NCBI GenBank assembly: GCA_035291905.1 | Contig: DATDRF010000151.1 | Span: forward strand, 1 to 24,702 | Reading direction: 5' to 3' | Length of the DNA stretch: 24,702 nucleotides | DNA from: JACPLA01 sp035291905 | GTDB lineage: Bacteria > Bacteroidota > Ignavibacteria > UBA10030 | Part shown: positions 7,114-15,467 of the stretch, piece by piece | Layout of the letters: each line of letters begins with the position of its first letter | How positions within the stretch are numbered: position 1 is the first letter of the stretch | Translations under genes and position numbers: made by a program | Notes under the pieces: generated by a model | Told to the model about the DNA's origin: nothing | The model's input: only the letters and a program-made list of their open reading frames with translations | Databases searched by the model: none

Positions 7114-7137
7114 GACAAATTGTCACACTTGTTGACA
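7114..7137. promoter_or_regulatory. Nested inverted repeats in the hsp20-birA divergent region
   Basis: GACAAATTGTC (7114-7124) is a perfect 11-base palindrome. It overlaps TGTCA-N7-TGACA (7121-7125 and 7133-7137), and another TGACA lies at 7164-7168. The cluster is about 130-150 bases upstream of the start expected from the sigma-54-like site, a usual distance for enhancer-binding sites. Its function is inferred only. Confidence 0.4.
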
Positions 7138-7211
7138 TAGATCTGCGTTGTTTGTAGGCAAACTGACAGACTTACTGCAAAAAATGCAGACATTGCGGTT
7201 TACAAACTCAG

Positions 7212-7240
7212 TTGATTTTTGTCGACGAATTGGGTATTGT
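7212..7240 (+). promoter_or_regulatory. Possible birA-coaX promoter
   Basis: TTGATT (7212-7217) and TATTGT (7235-7240) are 17 bases apart. Each box matches four of six sigma-70 consensus positions. It is the best candidate seen in the region and would give a leader of about 85 bases before the birA ATG, containing the inverted repeat ending at 7260. Confidence 0.35.
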
Positions 7241-7333
7241 TTTGGTTCGCTAACCAATTCAAACGCAAGGGATTAGGTCCCGGCGAGTGAATCAGCTGAC
7301 TGAGAAATTCAGGAATCACGCCCGCACCAAATC

Positions 7334-8110
7334 ATGCTTTCCAAGGAAGAGATACTCAAAGACCTGGCCACAAAATGCATCGGGAAGAAGCTCTTCGTTT
7401 TTAAGAGCCTCGACTCGACGAACGTGTGCGCAAAGACCCTTGCCGAGGCCGGAGCGGAAGACGGCACCGTTGTGGTTGCAGATTTTCAGAGCGAGGGGAG
7501 GGGACGGTTAGGCCGCCGATGGGAAGCGAAACCCGGGACAAGCCTCCTCTTTTCGACTGTCCTTCGGCCTGCCCTCCCAAATGAATCCGCTGGTCTCCTC
7601 ACGTTCTTTGTAGCCGTATCCGTTGCCAGAGCTCTCGAACGGGAGACAGGGCTCCCCGTCGAGTGCAAGTGGCCTAATGATCTTCTCCTGAACGGGAAAA
7701 AGGTTTCCGGAATACTCATTGAAAATTCGGTTTCACAACAGACTCTTGCCTATTCAGTTGCCGGGATCGGCTTGAACGTCGAACAAGAGTCTTTTCCCGA
7801 GCAGCTGCAGGAGAAAGCAACGTCAGTTCTCAAGGAAAGCGGGAAGAAGATAGATCGGACTTCACTGCTGCGCTGCATCCTCCTGGAGATGGATGAGCTC
7901 TACGACGATGTCCGATCGCAGCGATTCGGACGAATTCTGAAGGACTGGAACTCACGGTGTACAATGTTCGGCAAGAACATCACGGTTCTGCAACATGATC
8001 ATCGCGTCGACGGGTCGGCTGTCGGGCTTTCGTCGGAGGGAGGACTCATCCTCGAGACGGCACACGGGACAGAGACGGTCTACGCGGGAGACGTAACCAT
8101 TCTTCCCTGA
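7334..8110 (+). CDS. birA: Biotin-[acetyl-CoA-carboxylase] ligase, single-function (no DNA-binding domain)
   Basis: A 258-residue class I biotin-protein ligase. It forms biotinyl-AMP and transfers biotin to the lysine of biotin carboxyl carrier domains. Signatures: 'SLDSTN' (~25-30), the adenylate loop GRGRLG (55-60), 'KWPNDLLL' with the catalytic lysine region (112-119), 'GIGLNV' (144-149), and a C-terminal SH3-like domain from ~211. The N-terminal helix-turn-helix of E. coli BirA is absent, so it should not itself repress biotin genes. No clear ribosome site precedes the ATG, but there is no better start. It ends two bases before coaX, so the two are co-transcribed; this pairing is common in bacteria. 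Confidence 0.95.
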   Translation: MLSKEEILKDLATKCIGKKLFVFKSLDSTNVCAKTLAEAGAEDGTVVVADFQSEGRGRLGRRWEAKPGTSLLFSTVLRPALPNESAGLLTFFVAVSVARALERETGLPVECKWPNDLLLNGKKVSGILIENSVSQQTLAYSVAGIGLNVEQESFPEQLQEKATSVLKESGKKIDRTSLLRCILLEMDELYDDVRSQRFGRILKDWNSRCTMFGKNITVLQHDHRVDGSAVGLSSEGGLILETAHGTETVYAGDVTILP

Positions 8111-8112
8111 CC

Positions 8113-8910
8113 ATGAACAACATGCTCCTCGCAATCGACATAGGAAATACACATACGGTGTTTGGCATTTATCAGGGAGAGCGCCTGGCGGCCGACTGGA
8201 GGGTTACGAGCAACCTCCAACGGACCGAGGACGAGGTAGGAGCCCAGCTTCACCAATTTCTCCGCGGGGCAGGGATTGAAATGAAGCACATCGCTGCAGT
8301 GGGGATCTCATCGGTCGTTCCGAATCTTACCGATGTGTTCGATGCAATGGCCCGAAAGTACTTCAAGGTCGACCCCATTGTCGTGACCTCAAAACTCGAC
8401 CTGGGATTGAAGATTCATTACGATGACCCGGGATCCGTGGGAGCCGATCGATTGTGCAATTCCGTGGCCGGTTTTGCGAAATACGGCGGCCCGCTCATCA
8501 TCATCGATTTCGGCACCGCCACAACCTATGATCTCGTTGCATCGAACGGAGATTATCTGGGCGGGGTGATCGCCCCGGGGATTGAAACCTCGGCAGCGGA
8601 TCTTCATCGCCGTGCAGCCAAGCTTCCGAAGATCGAGCTTCGTTTTCCAGGGAAGATCATCGCGACGGATACGGTCTCCAGCATGCAGGCGGGGATTCTC
8701 TATGGTGCTGTCGACGCGCTGGAAGGAATGGTACGCCGGCTTCAGGAAGGGTTGAAAGACAGGGAGAAAAAACAGCCAAAGGTTATTGCAACGGGCGGGT
8801 TTTCAAAACTGATGAGCGACCATTCGCCCACCATAGAAGCATGCGAGCCGACTCTGGTCCTTGACGGGGTTCGGCTGATCTGCGAGCGGGTACGGCGAAG
8901 CAGGGACTAA
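8113..8910 (+). CDS. coaX: Type III pantothenate kinase CoaX
   Basis: A 265-residue kinase of the ASKHA fold that phosphorylates pantothenate, the first step of CoA synthesis. Type III enzymes use ATP with high Km and are not feedback-inhibited by CoA (family knowledge). Signatures: phosphate-1 motif 'DIGNTHTVFG' (9-18), 'GADR' (110-113) with the likely catalytic Asp112, phosphate-2 motif 'DFGTATTYD' (132-140), 'GGVIAPGIETS' and a late 'TGGFS' adenosine motif. The length matches the family. The start lies two bases after birA, so translation is probably coupled. Its TAA stop overlaps the stop codon of the opposing receiver-domain gene in the tetramer CTAA (8907-8910). Confidence 0.96.
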   Translation: MNNMLLAIDIGNTHTVFGIYQGERLAADWRVTSNLQRTEDEVGAQLHQFLRGAGIEMKHIAAVGISSVVPNLTDVFDAMARKYFKVDPIVVTSKLDLGLKIHYDDPGSVGADRLCNSVAGFAKYGGPLIIIDFGTATTYDLVASNGDYLGGVIAPGIETSAADLHRRAAKLPKIELRFPGKIIATDTVSSMQAGILYGAVDALEGMVRRLQEGLKDREKKQPKVIATGGFSKLMSDHSPTIEACEPTLVLDGVRLICERVRRSRD

Positions 8911-9656
8911 CGTTGCACGCTTCCGGCCTTGTGTTCAACCTCTTGCTTCATCAACTCAATATCCGGAATCATCGCGTGATGAGCATAGACAACCTGATAC
9001 AATCGAAGAAGCGTGCTGATTCCCGATTCCAACACTCCTACCTGATCTCTCAGACTTTGAAGAATTTCCCCCACTCTTTCCTTCTGGCCATCGCTCATTG
9101 GTTCCAGCGCTCGAAGGCCGTTGATCTCCAACTCCACGGCAATGTTGGCCAGTGCTGAGTTCAGCGACGGGGTCAACGAGTTGATCGTCCGGCGGAGTTT
9201 CTCCGTCGCTTCATTGTTCAACCCAATCTCCCTCGCCTGTTCTTCTTCCAGCTCTTTTGAGATCCGAAAGAGATGCCGCTCGCGGGTCGCTTCGATCACG
9301 TTCCCAAGATGCTGGATGTCAATCTCTTCCTTCCGAAGGTAGTCGTACGCGCCGAGTTTCATTGCCTCGACTGCCACCTGTTCATTTCCGGCTCCCGTCA
9401 AGACGACCACAGGAGTTCCGATCTTGTGCTCATTCATCCAGCGTATGACGTCCAGTCCCGTCATCCCGGGCATGAAATAGTCGAGAAAGACCATGTCAAA
9501 GTAGGTCTGGCCGGTTTGCAGCCGTTCGATGGCCTCTTCGCCTGAGCCGGCTGTCGTAGTCCGATGGTGGTACTCGTCCCGGAGAACCATCCCCATGAAC
9601 TTCAGGAATGATTCATCATCATCGACGAGAAGAATATGTGCTGATCCGAGAGACAT
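8907..9656 (-). CDS. Response regulator receiver protein with a helical C-terminal domain
   Basis: A 249-residue protein with a receiver domain (~5-125): acidic pocket D12-D14, phospho-acceptor Asp59 in 'FLDYFMPGMTG', T87 and K109. From ~130 on it is helical with a Glu-rich coiled coil and no winged helix, AAA, GGDEF or other known output. Residues ~155-225 resemble a degenerate histidine-kinase dimerisation helix pair without the phosphorylated His, so it may work by dimerising or binding a partner (inference). I chose ATG 9654-9656; the frame extends to a TTG at 9707, but that would add residues ahead of the receiver core. It follows nuoN by 63 bases on the same strand with no terminator seen, so it may be read through from the nuo operon. 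No histidine kinase is nearby. Confidence 0.85.
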   Translation of the reverse strand: MSLGSAHILLVDDDESFLKFMGMVLRDEYHHRTTTAGSGEEAIERLQTGQTYFDMVFLDYFMPGMTGLDVIRWMNEHKIGTPVVVLTGAGNEQVAVEAMKLGAYDYLRKEEIDIQHLGNVIEATRERHLFRISKELEEEQAREIGLNNEATEKLRRTINSLTPSLNSALANIAVELEINGLRALEPMSDGQKERVGEILQSLRDQVGVLESGISTLLRLYQVVYAHHAMIPDIELMKQEVEHKAGSVQR

Positions 9657-9719
9657 TCTCGTTTTAGTGGCTGTATAGATTAGTATACGATACCCAACAG
9701 CAAACAAATTCGCTGTGTT

Positions 9720-11216
9720 CTATCGCACACCAAACATCATCACGGAGGAATTGGCCCAATCAACGATGGGTGAATAGTACAAGCCGAAAAGTAATGTCGG
9801 AACGACCAGGAGGAGGAGGACGATCACTTGAGGAAGACTGAACTTGACGGGAGCCGCGCCCTGTTCAGGGTCGCGGAGGAACATGTTGCGGAGCACCCGA
9901 ACATAGTAATAAAGCGAAACAACGCTGTTGAGAGCTCCGACCACGGCCAGCCATATCCATTGAGCGTCGAGCAACGCGATGAAAAGGAACAACTTGCCGA
10001 TGAATCCGGCTGTAGGAGGAATACCCGTAAGAGCAATAAAGAAGATCACCATCGATACACCGAGAAGCGGAGACCGGTAGCCCAATCCCTTGTAGGAATC
10101 GATATCTTCGCTTCCCGTCTTGTTCGCCACCAGCATGACAACGTAGAATGCGCCAAGATTCATGAACAGATAGACAAAGAAATAGATCAGCACGGCGGCC
10201 AATCCTTTGTCGCTCAGCACCGCGACCCCCATGAGCATATACCCGGCGTGCGCGATGCTTGAATAAGCAAGAAGCCGCTTGAGATTGTTCTGCCAAACCG
10301 CCACAAGATTTCCGAGTGTCATCGTGAGGACGGAGAGAACGGCAATCAGCTTGTTCCACTCGAATCCCTGAAGCACCGTCCAGAATTCATTCGCAGCGGG
10401 CAGCACGCTCGAATCGATGAACGACACCTTGAAGAACCGGATCATCATCGCGAAACCCGCGGCTTTCGAGGCAACGGAGAGAAACGCAGTAATCGTCACC
10501 GGCGCGCCTTCGTAGACATCGGGCGTCCAGAAGTGAAACGGAACGGCCGAGATCTTGTACCCAAAGCCGGCGAGGATAAGAATGCCCGCGGCGAGAAGAG
10601 CCATTTCGTTCACCGAGGTGCCGCTCAGCGCCTTGTTGACCCCATAGATATCCGTCGCACCCGTGAGACCATAGAGAATCGAAATGCCGTAGAGCATCAG
10701 TCCGCTTGAAACGGCGCCGTACAACACGTACTTCAGGGACGCCTCGCTGGAGTCATTCGCTTCCTTCATGTACCCCGACAGGATGTAGGACGAGTAACTC
10801 GTGAGCTCCATGGCAAGCACCATCATCAGGAGATTCGCGGCACCCGCCATCAGGTACATGCCGAGGGTCATCGCCAGCAACAGTGAGAAATATTCTCCCT
10901 TGCGCTTCTCTGTGGCCTTCACTTCCCCGGAGAAGAACGAGAACAGAACTATCAGAATCGCGGACATGCCAATGATGATCTTGAAGTACGTCGCAAACGG
11001 GTCAACGACCACCATCCCGGAGAAAATCGCCTCCGTTATCCCGCCCTGCCGGAGAACAAATGCCAGGGAGACCAGGAATCCGAGAAGGACGATGACCATT
11101 GTCACCGTGTGATTCTTCCGAAAGAGCAGGTCAGAAAGGATAGCCAGGCACAACGCGGCCGTCAGGGCCGTTTCGGGAAGAAAACGCGATATGCTTTCAA
11201 GAATCTGGTCGACCAT
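9720..11216 (-). CDS. nuoN: NADH-quinone oxidoreductase subunit N
   Basis: A 498-residue polytopic membrane subunit, one of three antiporter-like proton-pumping modules of complex I. About 14 hydrophobic helices are visible. It has the conserved 'MELTSYSSYILSGY' with the membrane Glu, 'SSEASLKYVLYGAVSSGLMLYGIS', 'PFHFWTPDVYEGAP' and 'AYSSIAHAGYMLMG'. It is the last gene of the nuo operon and begins four bases after the nuoM stop. No terminator is visible after it, and the next minus-strand gene starts 63 bases on. Confidence 0.97.
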   Translation of the reverse strand: MVDQILESISRFLPETALTAALCLAILSDLLFRKNHTVTMVIVLLGFLVSLAFVLRQGGITEAIFSGMVVVDPFATYFKIIIGMSAILIVLFSFFSGEVKATEKRKGEYFSLLLAMTLGMYLMAGAANLLMMVLAMELTSYSSYILSGYMKEANDSSEASLKYVLYGAVSSGLMLYGISILYGLTGATDIYGVNKALSGTSVNEMALLAAGILILAGFGYKISAVPFHFWTPDVYEGAPVTITAFLSVASKAAGFAMMIRFFKVSFIDSSVLPAANEFWTVLQGFEWNKLIAVLSVLTMTLGNLVAVWQNNLKRLLAYSSIAHAGYMLMGVAVLSDKGLAAVLIYFFVYLFMNLGAFYVVMLVANKTGSEDIDSYKGLGYRSPLLGVSMVIFFIALTGIPPTAGFIGKLFLFIALLDAQWIWLAVVGALNSVVSLYYYVRVLRNMFLRDPEQGAAPVKFSLPQVIVLLLLVVPTLLFGLYYSPIVDWANSSVMMFGVR

Positions 11217-11220
11217 GATA

Positions 11221-12816
11221 TCAAGGTACCAAAGCTACTGTTGCGGTTTCGTTCACGATGTTCACCAGATGATTCAATGAACTCGTCATGAGGTCAAGAA
11301 GAAAGGACGGGTAGATTCCCAGCACGAGGACAATAATTGCCAGCGGAACGAGGGTAAAGAGCTCGCGTCCGTTAATATCCGGCAGCGACGACCATTTTTC
11401 ATTTGGCTTCCCCAGAAACACGCGCTGCAAGGTCCAGAGCATGTAGGCCGCCGTCAGGACTATCCCAAGAGTCGAGATAATCGTGATCACCCGGTGGGTC
11501 TGGAACGCGCCCAGGAACGAAAATGCCTCTGAGACGAATCCGCTCAGCCCCGGCAGCCCAAGAGCCGCAAAGAAGGCTACGGTCATGATTCCCGTGTATT
11601 TGGGCATGGTAACAGCCAATCCGCCAAAAGCATCGAGGTCTCTCGTATGAGCCCGGTCGTACAATACACCGACAATCAAGAAGAGCATTGCTGTGATCGT
11701 GCCGTGATTGAACATCTGAAAGACTGCGCCCATCATCCCCTGCGTGTTCAGGGCCGCCATACCCAGGAGGACGATGCCCATATGGCTGATACTGGAGTAG
11801 GCGATGAGCTTCTTGAAGTCCTGCTGCGCCATGGCGCACAGGGCACCGTAGACGATATTGATCAAGGCCAGAATGGCAAGGGGAACGACATAGGCCTGCG
11901 CCATATCGGGGAACATCGGATAACTTACGCGAAGGAGGCCATACGTCCCCATCTTCAGCAAAACGCCGGCAAGGATAACACTGATCGCCGTCGGGGCCTC
12001 GACGTGAGCGTCCGGAAGCCACGTATGGAAGGGGAAGATCGGAACTTTGATGGCGAACCCGACAAACAAAGCGATGTAGGCGATGGATCTCCAATAGGTT
12101 CCCGTTCCGGCAAGGAGCGAGCCGGGTTCGTAGTTCGCCGGATTCATCATGGCCAGCATGTTGAAGGTGTGGATCTTCTCTCCGTCAATAACCTCGGTCA
12201 CGCTGAAATAGAGCGCAATAACGGCCAGCAGCATCAGCACACTGCCAAGAAGCGTATAAAGGAAGAACTTGATTGCGGCATATTCTCTCCGCGGGCCTCC
12301 CCATATTCCGATGAGGAAATACATCGGCAGGAGCATGACTTCCCAGAACACGTAGAAGAGGAAGAAATCGAGGGCAACAAAGACTCCCATCATCCCGGTA
12401 TCGAGCAGCAACAGCATTGCCATGTACCCCTTCATCGATTTCTCGATGTTCCACGAGGCAAACACGGCGACAAAACTGATGAGCGAAGTAAGGAGCACCA
12501 TCGTGACACTCAGCCCGTCCACTCCCATGAAATACTCGACATGGATCCTGCCGAACCATGAGACGCCGGGGACATCGATCCATGTCGCCTTCTGGACAAA
12601 CTGCATCCCCTCGATCGAATTGATGCCGGTCAACGTCTTGTCGAAATTGAAATAGATCATGACCGCAAGCACCAGCTGTGCCAGCGTGGCGGCGGCTGAG
12701 ATCCATTTCATCGCTCCATCGTTCCCTTTCGGGACCGCCAGAACCGCGATCATTCCGAGGATCGGGAGAAAGGTGATCCAGGTGAGAACGCCGATACCTA
12801 GAAATTGTAGATCCAT
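11221..12816 (-). CDS. nuoM: NADH-quinone oxidoreductase subunit M
   Basis: A 531-residue antiporter-like membrane subunit of complex I. Visible landmarks: 'FYVFWEVMLLPMYFLIG' with the key membrane Glu (159), 'PIFPFHTWLPDAHVEAPT', 'LLKMGTYGLLR' with the pumping Lys region, and 'QQDFKKLIAYSSISHMG'. The length is within the usual 490-540 range. AGAGGA lies about 10 bases before the ATG. It sits 28 bases after nuoL and 4 bases before nuoN in the normal nuoL-M-N order. Confidence 0.97.
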   Translation of the reverse strand: MDLQFLGIGVLTWITFLPILGMIAVLAVPKGNDGAMKWISAAATLAQLVLAVMIYFNFDKTLTGINSIEGMQFVQKATWIDVPGVSWFGRIHVEYFMGVDGLSVTMVLLTSLISFVAVFASWNIEKSMKGYMAMLLLLDTGMMGVFVALDFFLFYVFWEVMLLPMYFLIGIWGGPRREYAAIKFFLYTLLGSVLMLLAVIALYFSVTEVIDGEKIHTFNMLAMMNPANYEPGSLLAGTGTYWRSIAYIALFVGFAIKVPIFPFHTWLPDAHVEAPTAISVILAGVLLKMGTYGLLRVSYPMFPDMAQAYVVPLAILALINIVYGALCAMAQQDFKKLIAYSSISHMGIVLLGMAALNTQGMMGAVFQMFNHGTITAMLFLIVGVLYDRAHTRDLDAFGGLAVTMPKYTGIMTVAFFAALGLPGLSGFVSEAFSFLGAFQTHRVITIISTLGIVLTAAYMLWTLQRVFLGKPNEKWSSLPDINGRELFTLVPLAIIVLVLGIYPSFLLDLMTSSLNHLVNIVNETATVALVP

Positions 12817-12844
12817 GGGAGAAAATCCTCTGTTAGAAACTCAG

Positions 12845-15115
12845 TCATTTAAACCAAAGGAAAAAGACGGTGACTCCGAGAAGGACAAAGACAATATATG
12901 TCTGGATCCTTCCCGTTTGAATCCGACGTGTCACCAGTCCGAAAAACCCTGCAAGGTACGCCACAAGGTTGACCATTCCATCCACGATGCGGTTATCAAA
13001 ACCCCCTGCGCCGACAAAAAGGAGGAAGTACATCAGGCAGCCGACACCGAAGCTCAGGATGACGGTACCTGCCCCGCTCCAGAAGCCCGAATCAGAAACC
13101 CACAGGCTCTCACCCGTGATCCACGCAACGTATCCGGAAACGGCCGCGGCAACAATCATGTAGAAAACCGCCGCAAGCGTTCCTTCCTCCCAATTTCGCC
13201 TGGTCCCCAGCGTTACTGCTCGGGTCCAGCTGGCGGTCCCGTTGACGATTCCGTCAACGATCGTGTTGTCGAACCATCGGAAGGCCCGCGTCACCAGCAA
13301 CGTTCCTTTTACCGCGGTTGCGTCGTAAAGCTCGTCGAAATACCACTTGTTGACGAGGAATTGGTGGAGGAGACGCAACTTTCCGGCGATCGCATCGGCG
13401 TTGATTCGTTTCCAATAGTAGGTCGCAAAGGCGATCAGAATTCCAAGGCCCGCCATTCCGAGGGACAAGAGCATGGCCGTGGTGTGAGAATGGTGGAGTG
13501 CCTCCTCAAACTGCTCGATCCCGGCCGCCGCGACGCCGGCGGGAACGACCGACGCCGGACGGCGGATCGCTTCGAAGAACCAGCCGTCTGCTGCATCGAA
13601 TGGATTGAGACTGTAGAAGGCAAAGAACGAAAAGACCGCAAGCACAATGAGAGGAATCGTCATCACGAGGGGAGATTCATGAATTGACTCGAGACGATGC
13701 GAATCCTTGTGCTCTCCGAGGAAGACGAGTATGACAAGACGAAACATGTAGAACGCCGTCATTCCCGCAACCAGGAAGCCGATAAACGGTATCAACGAGT
13801 GCCATGCTGAATTCGAGAGACTGCCAAACGCGAGCGTACCGGCAAGAATCTCGTCCTTGCTGAGGAACCCGGAGGTCAACGGAATTCCCGAAATCGCAAG
13901 AGTATACATCAGAAACGTCCAGAAGGTTATGGGCATCTTCTTTCTCAGCCCGCCCATGTTCCTGATGTCCTGTGCATCGGTTTGATGATCGTTATGATGG
14001 TGCAGAGCGTGGTGCATGCCATGGATCACCGAGCCCGAACCGAGGAAGAGGCCGGCCTTGAACATTGCGTGGGTGATCAGGTGGAAGAATCCGGCAGTAT
14101 ACGCCCCCACCCCGAGGCCAAGGACCATGTACCCAAGCTGACTCACGGTTGAATAAGCAAGGACCTTCTTGATGTCGTTTTGAGCAATGGCGATCGTCGC
14201 GGAGACAAATGCCGTAATCGCGCCGACATAGGCAATAACAAGGAGAGCGTCGCCTGTCATCATGGCAAATGTGCGGGCGACCAGATACACACCGGCCGCG
14301 ACCATGGTTGCAGCATGGATCAGTGCGCTGACAGGAGTCGGGCCTTCCATCGCATCGGGCAGCCACACATGCAGCGGAAACTGCGCAGACTTTCCGACCG
14401 CGCCGCAAAAGACCAGAATTCCAGCGGCGGTCAGCCACGCCTCACTCCCGAACGGGATGATTCCGCTCTGAATGGAGCCAAAGATCACGTCAAAGTTGAA
14501 CGAACGGAATGTGGCAAACAGAATCATGATGCCGGTGAACATCCCGACATCGCCTATGCGGTTGACGATGAACGCCTTCTTCGCCGCATCCGAGGCGGAT
14601 TTCTTTTCAAACCAGTGGCCGATGAGGAGATACGAACTGAGACCGACCAGCTCCCAGAAGACGTACATCATCAGGAAGTTGTTCGTGATGACTATTCCCA
14701 GCATCGAGAACGTGAAGAGGCCGAGGTATGCAAAATACCGCCCGTAGCGGACATCCCCCTGCATGTACCCGATCGAAAACAGGTGGACGAACGAGCTGAC
14801 GATCATCACCGCAACCAGCATGACGGCGGCAAGATTGTCGATCACGATCCCGAGGTCGATCGTCATCGTTCCGAATCCCGCGACGTTGCCGAAGCTCACC
14901 CAGGTGAAGTTCGTCTGAATCACCGCATCGTGATACGATGCCAGCTTCACAGCAAGAATGACACCCGAGAGAATCAAACCCGCGAACATCAGCAGCGTGC
15001 CGAACCAATCCCCGTTGCGCGGAATTCTCTTCTGGAAGAATATGAGGATGACGAAACTCGCGATCGGAAGAAGAAGAACGACAGTCGCAAGTTGGAGGAT
15101 GGTTTCAGGTAGCAT
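12845..15115 (-). CDS. nuoL: NADH-quinone oxidoreductase subunit L, extended C-terminus
   Basis: The 756-residue distal antiporter-like subunit, longer than the usual ~610-680. Core landmarks: 'FVHLFSIGYMQGD', 'YVFWELVGLSSYLLIGHWFE', 'KSAQFPLHVWLPDAMEGPTP' and 'AQNDIKKVLAYSTVSQLGYM'. A His-rich loop ('HHALHHHNDH') precedes 'DIRNMGGLRKKMP'. The C-terminus carries the motif FDN-x-IVDG-x-VN twice, at ~615-625 and ~706-716. Between them lie about 80 residues with two extra hydrophobic segments; the second copy leads into the normal end 'RRIQTGRIQTYIV'. This explains the extra length. The first copy follows 'KWYFDELYDA', as in standard NuoL. Confidence 0.96.
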   Translation of the reverse strand: MLPETILQLATVVLLLPIASFVILIFFQKRIPRNGDWFGTLLMFAGLILSGVILAVKLASYHDAVIQTNFTWVSFGNVAGFGTMTIDLGIVIDNLAAVMLVAVMIVSSFVHLFSIGYMQGDVRYGRYFAYLGLFTFSMLGIVITNNFLMMYVFWELVGLSSYLLIGHWFEKKSASDAAKKAFIVNRIGDVGMFTGIMILFATFRSFNFDVIFGSIQSGIIPFGSEAWLTAAGILVFCGAVGKSAQFPLHVWLPDAMEGPTPVSALIHAATMVAAGVYLVARTFAMMTGDALLVIAYVGAITAFVSATIAIAQNDIKKVLAYSTVSQLGYMVLGLGVGAYTAGFFHLITHAMFKAGLFLGSGSVIHGMHHALHHHNDHQTDAQDIRNMGGLRKKMPITFWTFLMYTLAISGIPLTSGFLSKDEILAGTLAFGSLSNSAWHSLIPFIGFLVAGMTAFYMFRLVILVFLGEHKDSHRLESIHESPLVMTIPLIVLAVFSFFAFYSLNPFDAADGWFFEAIRRPASVVPAGVAAAGIEQFEEALHHSHTTAMLLSLGMAGLGILIAFATYYWKRINADAIAGKLRLLHQFLVNKWYFDELYDATAVKGTLLVTRAFRWFDNTIVDGIVNGTASWTRAVTLGTRRNWEEGTLAAVFYMIVAAAVSGYVAWITGESLWVSDSGFWSGAGTVILSFGVGCLMYFLLFVGAGGFDNRIVDGMVNLVAYLAGFFGLVTRRIQTGRIQTYIVFVLLGVTVFFLWFK

Positions 15116-15132
15116 ATCGTGCGGGCTGTGAA

Positions 15133-15465
15133 TTAGTCCCGAAGCTGGTTGATTTCGTCAACATTGATGGTGTTGAAATTCTGATAAATATTGAGAACGA
15201 TCGCCAGGGCGATGGCCGCTTCCGCAGCAGCAAGAATAATGACGAAGACGGCAATGACCTGGCCGTCAAGGGCTCCCCAGGAATAGCGGGAGAAAGCAAC
15301 AAAATTGATGTTGGCTGAATTCAGGATCAACTCGATCCCCATCAGCACCTGGATTGCGTTGCGGCGGGTAACGACGGCGAACACGCCAAACGAGAAGAGA
15401 ACGGCACTGATGAGGAGATAGTGCATCAGCCCGGGCTCCTGCAGCCATTGCATGAGATTCTCCAT
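15133..15465 (-). CDS. nuoK: NADH-quinone oxidoreductase subunit K
   Basis: A 110-residue, three-helix membrane subunit of complex I, slightly longer than the common 100-102. It shows 'NAIQVLMGIELILNSANINFV' with the conserved membrane Glu and 'FVIILAAAEAAIALAIVL' with the second Glu, both part of the proton path between NuoH and the pumps. It starts two bases after nuoJ and ends 17 bases before nuoL. An alternative start at the internal Met (residue 14) would give a more typical length. Confidence 0.96.
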   Translation of the reverse strand: MENLMQWLQEPGLMHYLLISAVLFSFGVFAVVTRRNAIQVLMGIELILNSANINFVAFSRYSWGALDGQVIAVFVIILAAAEAAIALAIVLNIYQNFNTINVDEINQLRD

Positions 15466-15467
15466 GG

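Larger units (their letters stand above)
6938..7333. other. Divergent intergenic region between the Hsp20 genes and birA
   Basis: This stretch of 396 bases has no convincing gene. It holds the Hsp20 ribosome site (6943-6947), the sigma-54-like promoter (6998-7014), the nested TGTCA/TGACA repeats (7114-7137), a CTGCA-N5-TGCAG repeat near 7175-7190, and a possible birA promoter (7212-7240) followed by GAATTGG...CCAATTC inverted arms (7227-7260), inside which TTGGTT-CGCT-AACCAA forms a small hairpin. The size and the amount of symmetry suggest regulation of both neighbours, but no known operator was recognised. Confidence 0.6.

Noticed and set aside
6938..7333. CIRCE element for HrcA control of the chaperone genes
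   Set aside because: No TTAGCACTC-N9-GAGTGCTAA or near match was found. GAGTGTTTGGCACG looks similar for a few bases only and has no inverted partner.
9657..9719. TATACT and a GTATA/TATAC repeat as a promoter for the receiver gene
   Set aside because: No -35 box lies at a suitable distance; too weak to list as a feature.
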